DNA from: Zygnema cylindricum
Lineage: Eukaryota; Streptophyta; Zygnematophyceae; Zygnematales; Zygnemataceae
Reading direction: 5' to 3'
DNA: 64,000 nt
NCBI GenBank assembly: GCA_037447655.1
Contig: JBBHKE010000071.1
Location: 201,523 to 265,522, forward strand
This document shows, piece after piece, positions 10,671-22,954 of the stretch. Positions within the stretch are counted from its first letter, which is position 1, and the number at the start of each line of letters is the position of its first letter. The notes under the pieces were generated by a model. That model had not been told where the DNA came from. It saw nothing but the letters and a program-made list of their open reading frames with translations, and made no database searches. The translations under genes were made by a program, and so were the position numbers.

Positions 10671-11669
10671 TGTTGAAATCACTAGATTTAGGAGAGATAT
10701 TTTATAGGTCTTCATTGATTTAGATAGCTAAAAGACAAAGCATAGGCAGCCTGCCTCCACCTTCTCTCTCTAGCCCCCATGCTTGTTCTATTCACTGAAG
10801 GAGAGAGAGGACAGTGGAGCCATGGCTGCCTCATCTCCATAGGCAGGACTAAAGAATGTCCTAAGTCACTCTCAATAAAAGGTTGAGTCCGACAGGACTC
10901 GAACCTCCGACCGGGAGAGCGAGGCGTAGCCATCAGCTCTTACCGGTCTGTCGTAGTAGTCCGTTGGGATACATAGGGTTTGATAGCTATTTAAACATTA
11001 GCTAGATCATTAATTTGATTGACGGAATAATAAATTGAGGACATAAAACTAGTTGAGTTTTAGTACGCACGAAACAAATGTAGCGGATATTTGTTATATT
11101 GAACGGCTAGCATTTAAAGCCGATTTGGATCTAACGGCCCTCATCATCGCCGAGATCCCTAAATGGCGGCCTTTGTGGTTTTTGGACGTGACATGACCTG
11201 TCAACACGTGGCAAGATGTTATTCCAAAGCGGGAATCTCGGGGAGCGCGAGGACAAGTTTGGAGGAGACGGACGTCCACTCCATGGCCCTATCGTACACA
11301 GGTCGTACAAAAAGTACATCGGCCCTAGTACCTTTCTGTACTATACAGTCTTCTGATTGGTTCATACATCAACAGATAGGGGTTGTGTGAATGGTTTAGG
11401 ACTTAGAGGATTGAGGAGGTAGCCGCCTCTCTCTCAACAAGCTTGTGTAAATAATCGCATCTTTGCCACTTGATTATAAATCGCCTGGTTGGGCGTTTTC
11501 ATTGATTCTTTTTGCTCTGGACTCAAGGGAGTCCAGACTGCACTGGGGTGTAGTCACATTGTCTATTTGCCTACTTGGGTCGCAGCTGTGCTAGTTGAAA
11601 GTGGGTTAGTGAAAAACTACCTAGAGGCTTCGTGAATTTTGCAGTCCAAATGGGGGACACGGAATTGCA
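10671..11669 (+). repeat. Copia-1 3' LTR of copy A
   Basis: Runs TGTTGAAATCACTAG to GGAATTGCA. It carries an antisense tRNA-like module (B-box on the minus strand at 10,895-10,905), a G-box ACACGTGGC at 11,204-11,212, an inverted CCAAT (GATTGG) near 11,353 and a TATA-like GATTATAAA near 11,472. The promoter therefore seems to lie in the last third of the LTR and the tRNA-like module in U3. The promoter elements are recognised by pattern only. Confidence 0.85.
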
Positions 11670-12571
11670 GAGCCATGGCCGCCTATGCTATACCGACGAG
11701 GACAAACATCAGGTTGGTAGATTTTACCAAAGTAGAACTTGACGGACCCCGGATTTGAACGTGGTATTTGTCGTCTGTCAAAGTCGTCGGTAGCTGGTAG
11801 CCTTAGCCAATTAGTCTACGATCAAGGTTAGAGGATGTAAGGTTTGATAGTTATTTAAATGTTCACACGTAGGCTATTTTATTTAACGAGATAGTTAGAC
11901 ATAGATAGAGTTTGTAATGTACGGCGCACGGAACATCCGAAACGGATAGCGCGTATTTTGTTTCCAAGACGAAGTAAATATTGCGCAAGTATTTATGATG
12001 GCCACGATTGTAATCCGGCATATTCGGACGACCACGAAGCATGCCGAGATCGCGGAATAGGTTTTCGGCGGTTTGCGTTCAACGAGACATCAATTGCCAT
12101 GTGGCACAATCACATTGGATTACGCCATCTCTGGGGATTACAAGAACGAAATCAAAAATGACATGTGTCGACTTGTTGGCCATGTCATACAATGGTTATA
12201 CAAAAAGTACACCGGCGCCTGTACCTTTATGTACGATACAATATTATGATTGGTGCCGTACTTCAGTAGATAGAGTTTAAAAAAGAGATAGGACTTAGTA
12301 AAATTTGATTGATTGGACCCTCTCTCCTAGAGAGCTTTTGTACAAAAGGTCAACTTTGACGCTTTATAACTTACTCGTCACAGGAGCAAATTCAGAGATT
12401 CTTTTTGCTATAGACCCACGAGAGTCTTCACTTCACAAGGGTGAAGATGGTCAAAAATTTTGCCTGTCAGGGTGGTAGTTATTCTTGTTGAAACACAAAG
12501 GGGTTAGGGTTATCCTAGAGGCTTCGTGTAAGCTGCCTGCTCTGAGGGCCTATGGAGGTCTCAGAGTTACA
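11670..12571 (+). repeat. Copia-2-type LTR missing its first ~130 bp
   Basis: Begins inside the family consensus at GAGCCATGG and runs to the LTR end GGTCTCAGAGTTACA. Its antisense tRNA-like module has an exact B-box (GTTCAAATCC on the minus strand at 11,751-11,760) and the A-box region near 11,809-11,822. It abuts the copia-1 3' LTR on the left and copia-1 RNase H codons on the right. It overlaps the 3842-4339 fragment in family coordinates, so the two are not simply halves of one LTR. Confidence 0.8.
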
Positions 12572-14583
12572 CTCAGTGTGCTTCCCTCCCAAATGCAACC
12601 ATAACTCTTTGGTTCCCACCAGATATCTCATGACTCTCTTGGCTGCTTCCTAGTCTCTCTTCCTATGATCGTTAAGACTCCTACTGAGTACTCCAACTGC
12701 TGCCGCTATGTCTGGCCTGGTACAGTTCATAAAATAGATTAAACTTCCTACAACCTGTCTATAAGGAATAGACTTCATAAACTCTCTCTCCTCTAGACTT
12801 ATTTGATCATTTAAGATCATCACTCCTCCTTCTACACTCCCATCACTTACTTTTTTCAAGTCCATGGGAGTGGTACAACTGTTAGCATTTTCCATCTGGA
12901 ATTTCTCAAGCATATTACCTATTGCTTCCTTCTGAGTAAGTTTGATAATCTTCTTCCCCCTTTCTCTCTCCATTTGAATCCCCAAAGTATATCTTGCCTC
13001 CTACTACCCCAAGCTTTTTCATTTCCCTCAACCTATCAAAATGCACATGCCCCAACCGCTTATGCCAAATCATCAATTTAGGAACACCAACATAGTAAGC
13101 ATTATTCTTTTCATTACTCAGGTTAAGCCTAAACATTCCTTGGCTACCCTTATCTGCCGTGAAGTAAACTTCATCCCCATACTTAGCTGTAAAGACTCCC
13201 TTTCGAGTGAAGGTATCAAACTCTTTGTCATTTAACACAGACGTAGAGACAAGATTTTTACTCAGCTGAGGAATGTAGAGTACATATGAGAATGTAAGTA
13301 TAGAAGTTTTACCCTCCACTAAGACTTTCAGATCAACTGATCCCACTAGATCTGTAGTAACTATTCTCCCATCCCCATACTCTATCTCTACAATAGGGAT
13401 TTTCCTTAGCTTGGTGAAGAGTTCTTTATCACGACACACATGCATGGATGCACCTGAGTTGATAATCCATCCTTCTTGTGGAGCTTCCCGAATTGCTTTT
13501 AGGGCACACTTCTGTCTCCGAGGGATCTCCTTCTCCTCCAAACTCTCGTCAAGAAGAAGCTCCCCATCCTCCTTAGAGGACTCATCCTCAGTTTCTCCTG
13601 TCACTTTTGTAACCATAAGTCTCTTTTTGTTCCCTCTGGAAGAACCCCCTCCACGGTTCTCTTGAAGACTCTGCTCCGACAGCTTGACACAATCTTCGAT
13701 AAAGTGTCCTTGCTTTTTTCAAAAATGACAAAGACCCTTTCGGGGCCTCGGTCCTCCAGGATGATCTCTTTCCCCTTTGTACGGTTTCTTCGGATCCATC
13801 CCCCATGAGTCTCCTCCTACTGCTAGAGCTTGAATGCTCTTTCCTCCTCTCTTAATCTCCATTGTATTTTCCTACACAAGTATCATCTTGACCACTGTGT
13901 TCCATTTCCATGAACTATCAGGCATTTCCTGTACTCGATACACTATGTTCTCGAACTCAACCAGTAACTTTATGATAAGGGTGTTAACTTTAATTTTCAT
14001 TGTACATGTCTACCCGGCACTTTCCATCTCCATATACAAACAAGAAAGATCATTAGAGTAATCTAATATCTTTCCTCCTTTGTAAGTGTAACATAGTAGC
14101 TTTTGCTCAGCCAACTGGAGCTATAGAATAGTTCCATCTCTATAAATCTCCACCAAACTCACCCACAACTCCTCGGCTTTGTAAATGTGAAGATGAGGAG
14201 TGGCCAAAGCTTGAGTGAGGTGCCTGAGAATAAAGTTTTTGGCAGCCATGTTTACATCCTCCCACATTTGAGTATCATTCTCCGTGGTCTTCACAATCGC
14301 CGCTCCTTGTAGTGTGGCAATAGGAGTAAGGGGTGTCTCCTTCCCTTTTCCCTTTTCGGACACACTGCTGTCCCCATCATTTGCCTCCTCCGCTGAGGCA
14401 GCCGTTGCTGTAGGAAACCTTACCCCTCCAAATCCTGGTGGAGTTCCCAAAGGTCGACATTTCACTTGTCCACTCACGATAACCCAGTATCGTTTTTCGC
14501 ACAAAGCTCCCATCATCATGGCTTCCCAATAGATGAGCCCAGATCCATTGAAGGTGGGTACCCTAGAGGGTGGGCCCATAACC
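12572..14583 (-). pseudogene. Copia-1 gag-pol remnant (minus strand) with integrase-RT deletion
   Basis: Gag starts at MGPPSRVPTFNGSG inside the primer site near 14,579 and continues through FILRHLTQAL. The zinc-knuckle region lies near 13,700. The protease reads INSGASMHV (catalytic Asp replaced by Asn). Pre-integrase HKRLGHVHFDRL then runs at about 12,994 straight into the RT tail (LGIQMER), so most of the integrase and RT have been deleted. RNase H (SLIYFMNCTRPD, GVLSRSLND) ends at GGKHTE, where copia-2-type LTR sequence cuts it. Confidence 0.85.
14569..14583 (-). promoter_or_regulatory. Half-tRNA initiator Met primer-binding site (minus-strand copia-1)
   Basis: On the minus strand GGTTATGGGCCCACC directly follows the 5' LTR end. 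This copy keeps the full GGTTATGGGCCCA match to the copia-type site. The gag ATG lies within it. Confidence 0.8.
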
Positions 14584-15291
14584 TGTAATTTTGTGTCCTC
14601 CATTGGACCACAGAAAATAGGAAGCCTCTAGATAGTATTAAACTAGCCCACTTCAAGCAACATCCACTGCTAACCTGGAAGGCAAAATTTTAGTTTGACT
14701 GCACTCCTATGCAGCTTTGACTCCCTTGAGTCCGTTGTAAAAAGAATCACTGAAAACGGCCAATCAGCCGATAAGTTATGAGGCAGTAAAAAATGCCAAT
14801 TTGTACAAACTCTAAAAAGGAGAGGTGACTACCTACCAAAATTTTCTAAGTGTTGGTTCCCTCTAATAACTTCTATCTTCTGAAGTACGGACCAATCAGA
14901 TTGTTGTACCGTACCAAAAAGTACTACTGCCGATGTACCTTTTGTACGACCTATGTACGACAAGGCTATTAAGCGGACGCCTGTTTGCATTTCACTCGTC
15001 CGTATATTCCTCGGAATTCCCATGACCGAATGTAATCTCTCCATGTGGCTCCATGTCATGCCACGTCACAAAACGCGAAAGTGACAATTTCGAGATTTCG
15101 GCGATGATGTGCGCCGTTGGATTTTGAGTGAGACGTAATCTTAGCCGTAATAAATACTTGCGCGATAATTGTTTCACTATCGAAACAAAATGCATGATAT
15201 CCGTTTTGAAATAGAATCGTACTTCGTACTTTTATAAAACTGTATCCATGCATGTTGTATACACTTTTAGTTAAATGGATTTGTTCCTCCC
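14584..15291 (-). repeat. Copia-1 5' LTR (minus), broken by an AT run
   Basis: On the plus strand it begins TGTAATTTTGTGTCCTCC and follows the copia-1 LTR to about 15,290. It then gives way to a long AT repeat just before the tRNA-like module would start. After the AT run the sequence resumes in register with the module (15,392), so 14,584-15,664 is a chimeric LTR. Confidence 0.8.
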
Positions 15292-15393
<102 letters not shown>

Positions 15394-15669
15394 TTAGAGC
15401 TACCGGCTACGCCGCGCTCTACCGATCAGAGGTTCGAGTCCTGCCGGACTCAACCTTTGGTTGAGAGTGACATAAGTCACTCTTTAGCCTTGTCTGCTTA
15501 AGCTAGGACAGCCATGGCTCAGCCACCCTCTTTATCCCTCAGTGACTACGACAAATATATTGGGTAGAGAGAGGAGGTGGAGGCAGGATGTCCCCCTTTT
15601 TCCTTTTTCTATTTGTACTAAATTTAGACCTAGAGAATACCATATAAAACTAATAATTTCAACAGGATG

Positions 15670-16112
15670 CACCGATGAGAAGGTGCACTTCTGGATATGT
15701 GTTATATGTGGGGGAAGGTGATTGTTGTTGGAGTAGCAAGCAGCAAAAGGTGGTTGCTCAGTCCACTATGGAGGCTGAGTACATGGCCCCTTGTTCTGTT
15801 GTGAAAGAGATGATGTGGGTCAAGTCTTTATTGCTAAAATTGGGGTATATGAAGAAGGGAGTGCATGAAGTGTTTTGTGATAATCACGCTGCAATTGCAA
15901 TTGCAGCCAATCCAAAACATCATTTTAAGGCTAAGCATATGGATATAAGATTGAGTTTTGTGAGGGAAAAGGTTGAAAACAAAATTGTGAATCTTATGTA
16001 TAGTGGTGATGGGCAAATGGTAGCTGATATGATGACAAAGCCTGTGCCCTCTCCCAAGTTCAAATTCTGCAAAGAAAAGTGTGGGTTAACAGAGACACTA
16101 AAATTAGACTAG
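15670..16112 (+). pseudogene. Copia-1 RNase H C-terminal piece (duplicated)
   Basis: Identical in translation to 10,215-10,657: APMRRCTSGYVLY, CCWSSKQQKVVAQSTMEAEYMA, CDNHAAIAIA, KHMDIRLSFVREK, ending TAG after LKLD. It lacks the rest of pol, so it is a passenger of the duplicated block. Confidence 0.9.
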
Positions 16113-16125
16113 AGAATAAGGGGAT

Positions 16126-17124
16126 TGTTGAAATCACTAGATTTAGGAGAGATATTTTATAGGTCTTCATTGATTTAGATAGCTAAAAGACAAAGCATAG
16201 GCAGCCTGCCTCCACCTTCTCTCTCTAGCCCCCATGCTTGTTCTATTCACTGAAGGAGAGAGAGGACAGTGGAGCCATGGCTGCCTCATCTCCATAGGCA
16301 GGACTAAAGAATGTCCTAAGTCACTCTCAATAAAAGGTTGAGTCCGACAGGACTCGAACCTCCGACCGGGAGAGCGAGGCGTAGCCATCAGCTCTTACCG
16401 GTCTGTCGTAGTAGTCCGTTGGGATACATAGGGTTTGATAGCTATTTAAACATTAGCTAGATCATTAATTTGATTGACGGAATAATAAATTGAGGACATA
16501 AAACTAGTTGAGTTTTAGTACGCACGAAACAAATGTAGCGGATATTTGTTATATTGAACGGCTAGCATTTAAAGCCGATTTGGATCTAACGGCCCTCATC
16601 ATCGCCGAGATCCCTAAATGGCGGCCTTTGTGGTTTTTGGACGTGACATGACCTGTCAACACGTGGCAAGATGTTATTCCAAAGCGGGAATCTCGGGGAG
16701 CGCGAGGACAAGTTTGGAGGAGACGGACGTCCACTCCATGGCCCTATCGTACACAGGTCGTACAAAAAGTACATCGGCCCTAGTACCTTTCTGTACTATA
16801 CAGTCTTCTGATTGGTTCATACATCAACAGATAGGGGTTGTGTGAATGGTTTAGGACTTAGAGGATTGAGGAGGTAGCCGCCTCTCTCTCAACAAGCTTG
16901 TGTAAATAATCGCATCTTTGCCACTTGATTATAAATCGCCTGGTTGGGCGTTTTCATTGATTCTTTTTGCTCTGGACTCAAGGGAGTCCAGACTGCACTG
17001 GGGTGTAGTCACATTGTCTATTTGCCTACTTGGGTCGCAGCTGTGCTAGTTGAAAGTGGGTTAGTGAAAAACTACCTAGAGGCTTCGTGAATTTTGCAGT
17101 CCAAATGGGGGACACGGAATTGCA
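16126..17124 (+). repeat. Copia-1 LTR (duplicated copy)
   Basis: Same sequence and same flanking junctions as 10,671-11,669, including the junction to GAGCCATGG on the right. Shared junctions show that it was copied with its surroundings, not inserted separately. Confidence 0.9.
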
Positions 17125-18026
17125 GAGCCATGGCCGCCTATGCTATACCGACGAGGACAAACATCAGGTTGGTAGATTTTACCAAAGTAGAACTTGACGG
17201 ACCCCGGATTTGAACGTGGTATTTGTCGTCTGTCAAAGTCGTCGGTAGCTGGTAGCCTTAGCCAATTAGTCTACGATCAAGGTTAGAGGATGTAAGGTTT
17301 GATAGTTATTTAAATGTTCACACGTAGGCTATTTTATTTAACGAGATAGTTAGACATAGATAGAGTTTGTAATGTACGGCGCACGGAACATCCGAAACGG
17401 ATAGCGCGTATTTTGTTTCCAAGACGAAGTAAATATTGCGCAAGTATTTATGATGGCCACGATTGTAATCCGGCATATTCGGACGACCACGAAGCATGCC
17501 GAGATCGCGGAATAGGTTTTCGGCGGTTTGCGTTCAACGAGACATCAATTGCCATGTGGCACAATCACATTGGATTACGCCATCTCTGGGGATTACAAGA
17601 ACGAAATCAAAAATGACATGTGTCGACTTGTTGGCCATGTCATACAATGGTTATACAAAAAGTACACCGGCGCCTGTACCTTTATGTACGATACAATATT
17701 ATGATTGGTGCCGTACTTCAGTAGATAGAGTTTAAAAAAGAGATAGGACTTAGTAAAATTTGATTGATTGGACCCTCTCTCCTAGAGAGCTTTTGTACAA
17801 AAGGTCAACTTTGACGCTTTATAACTTACTCGTCACAGGAGCAAATTCAGAGATTCTTTTTGCTATAGACCCACGAGAGTCTTCACTTCACAAGGGTGAA
17901 GATGGTCAAAAATTTTGCCTGTCAGGGTGGTAGTTATTCTTGTTGAAACACAAAGGGGTTAGGGTTATCCTAGAGGCTTCGTGTAAGCTGCCTGCTCTGA
18001 GGGCCTATGGAGGTCTCAGAGTTACA
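17125..18026 (+). repeat. Truncated copia-2-type LTR (duplicated copy)
   Basis: Copy of 11,670-12,571 with the same left truncation and the same right junction to copia RNase H codons. Carries the antisense tRNA-like module (B-box GTTCAAATCC on the minus strand at 17,206-17,215). Confidence 0.9.
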
Positions 18027-21000
18027 CTCAGTGTGCTTCCCTCCCAAATGCAACCATAACTCTTTGGTTCCCACCAGATATCTCATGACTCTCTTGGCTG
18101 CTTCCTAGTCTCTCTTCCTATGATCGTTAAGACTCCTACTGAGTACTCCAACTGCTGCCGCTATGTCTGGCCTGGTACAGTTCATAAAATAGATTAAACT
18201 TCCTACAACCTGTCTATAAGGAATAGACTTCATAAACTCTCTTTCCCCTAGACTCATATTATCATCTAAGATCATCACTCTTCCTTATACACTCCCATCA
18301 CTTATTTTTTTCGAGTCCATAGGAGTGGTACAACTGTTAGCCTTTTCCATCTAAAATTTCTCAAGCATATAACCTATTGCTTCTTTCTGAGTGAGATTAA
18401 TGATCCTTTTCCCCTATCTCTTTCCATTTGAATTCCTAAAATATATCTTGCCTCCCCTAAATCTTTCATGTCAAATCTGACTTTAAGATCTTTCTTTAAC
18501 TTATTGATCTTTTCCAAAGACTTACTTAACACGAGCAGATCATCCACATAAATTGCAATAAAGATCACACCATCCTCATCTTCAAACATATGGATAGAAT
18601 GGTCTGAGTTTATCCGGATATATCCAGACTAGTGTGAAACTTATCTAGTTTTTTATTCCACTGTCGAGGAGTCTGCTTAGGTCCATATAAGGACTTTATA
18701 AGTCTGTAGACTTTGCTCTCTTCCCCAACATCCACAAGTTCCTTTGGTTGCCTCATGAAGATTTCTTCCTTTAACTCGCCATTAAGGAAGGCGGTTTTAA
18801 TATCAGATGGATTTCCATGTCTTCTACTGCTGCTAGACTGAGGAGAATCCAATCCTTACTGATGGGAAACGAACAACTGGAGCAAATGTCTCCTCATAGT
18901 CAATCCCCTCCTTTTGGGTGAACCCCTTTGCTATCAAGGGAGCCTTATCTGGGTTCAATTTTAGTTAAAATACCCATTTACAACCAATAAGTTTTTTATC
19001 TCGAGGACAATCCGTTAGCTCCCTAGTATTAGCTTCCATGATCGAAGCCATCTCATCATTTATGGCTCTAATCCATCTGTCCCTTTCTGGGCTATTCAGT
19101 GCCTCAAAGTATGACTGGGGCTCATCAGGATAAGATAGCTTAGTTACCTTGTGAGCAGTCTGTTTCTCTTGTATCCTTTCGCTGCTCCTTCCCCCCCTTT
19201 CAAACTTTGACGCTGGAATAGATGGAAATCTTGGGTTTCTCCTTACCGTCACATTCCTCCCCAGTCCATAGAAAATGATTCCGGTTCCTCCCCTTCTATC
19301 TCCTTGAAGTCCATAAGAATATGTGAGGTATGTGGTAACTCTTCGTATCTGGGATCTCCCTTGAACTTGCAATCACTGCCTCACTCATGTCCTTAAAACA
19401 TAGTTTTACTTCGCTCAAACTGTTTTATTTCTTGATATGAAGGGGTCAATACTTTCGTTCATCATGACAACATGTGTTACAAATGATATTTTTGCAATCA
19501 AGTCATGCATTTCTATATTCTTTGACATCTCTACTATATCTCTACCGAATATTTAAGATCCGGTTGTTCCAACCCATCTCTCATAAGGTGTCATACCTTT
19601 GATTGGTGAGGTAAGGACTCTATTCTTAATGTTGTTGGCACAATTCATGGCTTATGCCCAAAATCTCTTTCTTATTTTCTTATCAGCCAACATACTGCTT
19701 ACACTATCTCCTAGTGTTTGGTTTAACCTCTCAGCTACCCCATTTTGTTCAGGATTATGTGCTACAGTTTTCTGGTGCTAAACTCCCTCGTCTCTCAAGT
19801 GTTCCTCAAAGTGGTTAGAGGTATATTCTCCCCTATTATCACTCTTTATTCTCTTAATGGGGGTTCCATGCATCTTCTCACCCCAGTCTTTATATTCTTT
19901 GAAGTAAGTTGGTGTTTCAGACTTTGTTTTTAGAAAGTAAACTCTGGAGTACCTAGACCAGTCATCAATAATTGTCAACATATACCTTTTCCCACCAACT
20001 GAGGGTACCTGTGTTGGTCCCCAGATATCTGTGTGGATTATATCTAGTACCGTTTCCTCTCTATATGTGGCGGCTTTAGGGAAAGGAAGTCGATGAGCCT
20101 TACCTTGGGCACAGCCACTACAATCATCCACCATTTCATTATCACTGAATTGAATGCCTTCTAGTACACCAAGCTTCTTCATTTCCCTCAACCTATCAAA
20201 GTGCACATGCCCCAACCGCTTATGCCAAATCATAAACTTTGGGACACCAACATAATAAAGCATTCGTGTTTTCAATACTCAGCTTAAGCCTAAACATTCC
20301 TTGGCTACCTTTATCTGCAATGAAGTAAACTTCATCCCCATACTTAGCCGTAAAGACTCCCTTTCTAGTGAAGGTTTCAAACTCTTTGTCATCTAACACA
20401 GGTGTAGAGACAAGATTTTTACTCAGGTGAGGAATATAGAGCACATTTGAGAAAGTGGGTATATGAGTCTTACCCTCTACTAAGACTTTTAAATCTACTA
20501 ATCCCACTAGATCAGTAGTAACCACTCTCCCATCCCCATACTCTATTTCTACAGTAGGGATTTTCCTTAGCTTAGTGAAGAGGTCCTTGTCACGACACAT
20601 ATGCATGGATGCACCTGAGTTTATGATCCATCCTTCCTGTGGAGCTTCCCGAATTGCTTCAAGGGCACACTTCTGTCTGCGAGGGGTATCCTTTGCCTCC
20701 AGACTCTCGTCAAGTAGAAGCTCCCCATCCTCCTCAGAGGACTCGTCCTCGGTTTCTCCTGTCACGTTGTGACCACAAGTGCCCTTTTCTTCCCTCCGGA
20801 AGAACCCCCTCCACGGTTCACATGGAGCCTCAGCTCTGACAGCTTGACACAATCGGCGATAAAGTGTCCCGGCTTTTTGCAAAAATGACAAAGGCCCTTT
20901 GGGGGGCTCTGTCCTCCAGCGTGAACTCTTTCTCCTTCGTATGGTTTTTTCGGGTCTTGTCTCTACCTGTCCACTCCGGCCGCTAGAGCTTGAACGCTCT

Positions 21001-21104
21001 TTCCTCCTCTCCTGATCTCAATCGTGTTCTCCTGCACAAGTATCATGCGGACCATTTTATTCCACTTCCATGAACTATCAGTCATTTCCTGTACCAGGTC
21101 ACTA
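18027..21104 (-). pseudogene. Copia-1 copy C (minus): gag C-terminus to RNase H
   Basis: Reading leftward from 21,104: gag tail, zinc-knuckle and acidic linker (near 20,700-20,890), protease INSGASMHM with Asn for the catalytic Asp, pre-integrase HKRLGHVHFDRL and CSGCAQGKAHR, integrase HTDIWGP and a SDN-type motif altered to SDNRGEY, RT pieces (KLIGCKWVF, DIKTAFLNGELKEEIF, YVDDLLVLS) and the start of RNase H. Frameshifts and stops break it repeatedly. It keeps the RT and integrase deleted from the copy at 12,572. It ends abruptly at about 21,104 within gag, with no 5' LTR. Confidence 0.85.
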
Positions 21105-22954
21105 AGGACTCAAATATTGCAAAACGACAAGCCAAAATGAAAGTACTGGACAAGGCTAAAAGTACTATCACTCTAAACTAGACGTACGACAATTCTAGAC
21201 GCGAAACGAAACGACAAATATATTTCGCGAGACAAATAGAATTTTATCGTACGTAAGAGAACTTTCCATACATTCTATAAAGTACAATTTTCCTTTCTTG
21301 AAATCGAAGCGATTCCGCGCGCGTACGATTCTTTGAATGAATCGTGACACAGTATAGTCTATTCTACCTTTGCATGTTTTACGGTGTGGCGCCGACACGC
21401 GTCACGCAGTAGACAATTAGAATCGCCGGATCAGACGGAATGAATCTGGTGTAGATACTTTGGAAAACATATGGTAAGGTATTTTTAGAATCATACGGAT
21501 ATTTTGGAAATGTATACTACGGGACATTTCTATGATCATTGATTGGAAACGTCCGGATATTTCGGAAATGTTTGGTACGGTACATTTTATGATCATTAAT
21601 TTCGAAATTACGGTTTTACGCTGTGGTACACTGGGACCACAATGGCGTGATTCATTAGGACCACAGCGATAAAGCATGATTCATGTGGGACCACAAGTTA
21701 CGAAGCACTCAGGTGCTTCGTACTACACTATGACAGTCGGCTGGACTTTAGCGATCACCGTGACTAAGCACCTGGAACGTTAATTGTACGGTTCGCCGTC
21801 TGAAAATATTTGAATAGCATTGTTTTGTAGTTTAGTGTAACAAAAATTAGTGTTTCATTAAGTAGGTTTTTGGAGGTACTCACGGTACAGTAAAGTATAT
21901 GATGGATACTTTGTCGTTAGTCAAGATAGTACTATTGCACAGTCACCCGTATTAGTGTGACCAGTAGACACTCAGTGTGAGTATATAGTTTAGGACTTAG
22001 ACAATTTTGAATCATCCAGTTTTGGGAATATGATTTTCTAAGGGCAGTTTTTGTGAAACTTCTAGACATCATATCTTATGGTTTACTCCGTCATTTGGGC
22101 TGCACTTTTGGGAATTGTCAGATTAATGTGTTGTGTATCACTGTGACAAATTTGAGGCATATTGGCTTTTTGGGTCATATTTTGTGTTGGATCAAAGTTG
22201 GTTGTTGAGTAGGTGTTTTGATAGTTTTTGATGTTTTTAATGTCTTCTTCCACTACTACTGCTGGTTCTCCGCCTGCAACGGTGGTTGTAGAACAAGAAA
22301 CTCCTCGCAGATGAACATCCGACTTCCAATATTATCTCCAAGTCCTTTGAAGAGTATTGGCAAGATTCTATGTAATGTTGTTTTTCGTCTAAAAACAAAA
22401 TAGGGGCTACCATTTGGTACGGAGAGTCGTGGATTTCTGTAAACTTCCCCACTTTTCGCTTGATGGAACGTTACCCTTAGTGATTAATTAGTATATATGT
22501 TTTTTTTTTGTTTTTTTTTCCCAATTAGCGTTAATATTTTCAATTTTTTTTTACGCTATTTATTCATTTATTCTAATAGCGATTGCAATGTTCTATACTG
22601 TAACAATGGAAAATTGGTTAAAATTTGGCGGCCAGTAAATGTAAGAACAAGCTCACGCGATCTAACCAGGTTTTTTTTTACTGCCAATCAAATTTGAGTG
22701 CTCTTTTCAGTGTCGACGCCATTCAAAATTTTCACAATTTCACGGGTCGGCGTCGTTATCAAAACACTTTTTATATACTTCATTACGAAAAAACAAGCAC
22801 TTTTCGCTTGAATTGAGATACAAAGTACATCACACCATTTATGTACCTCCTTCATAATTCATTCTTGGGTTCTAACGGTCATAATCTACAGGCGACGATA
22901 TAGTGCTCTCAACACTGAAAGCGATTCACAGTGTATATGTACCGTACAGTACAG
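21105..22954. other. Unassigned AT-rich stretch, no supported gene
   Basis: About 1.85 kb with only short frames lacking recognisable domains. A repeated phrase GGACCACA occurs near 21,630-21,690. A partial end resembling the MITE terminus (GCGATTCACAGTGTA, 22,921-22,935) and another diverged one near 22,565 suggest decayed MITE pieces. I see no further structure. Confidence 0.4.

Larger units (their letters stand above)
4340..11669 (+). mobile_element. Plus-strand copia-1 element (copy A), complete layout but pseudogenised
   Basis: The order is 5' LTR (4340-5324), primer-binding site (5325-5340), gag, protease, integrase, reverse transcriptase, RNase H (to 10,657), polypurine tract and 3' LTR (10,671-11,669). 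This is the Ty1/copia order. A solo copia-1 LTR sits inside RNase H (9211-10,209). No target duplication is seen: the left flank ends CAAAG and the right flank begins GAGCC, and both flanks are copia-2-type LTR sequence whose coordinates overlap. That suggests rearrangement after insertion. Confidence 0.85.
2351..15291 (-). mobile_element. Outer copia-1 element (minus strand), split by nested insertions
   Basis: This interpretation joins four pieces: a 3' LTR (2351-3352), an RNase H C-terminal piece (3353-3841), the rest of gag-pol (12,572-14,583) and a 5' LTR (14,584 onward). The two RNase H pieces are complementary: the right one ends at GGKHTE and the left one resumes at ITTWSD. The gap between is filled by copia-2-type LTR sequence and a plus-strand copia-1. 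The 5' LTR is damaged by an AT run. That the two halves belong to one insertion is inferred from the fit of the protein break and from strand; two independent fragments remain possible. Confidence 0.65.

Noticed and set aside
21195-21677. Two minus-strand frames of 67 and 86 residues
   Set aside because: No domain, no neighbour context and no conserved copy in the window; not supportable as genes.
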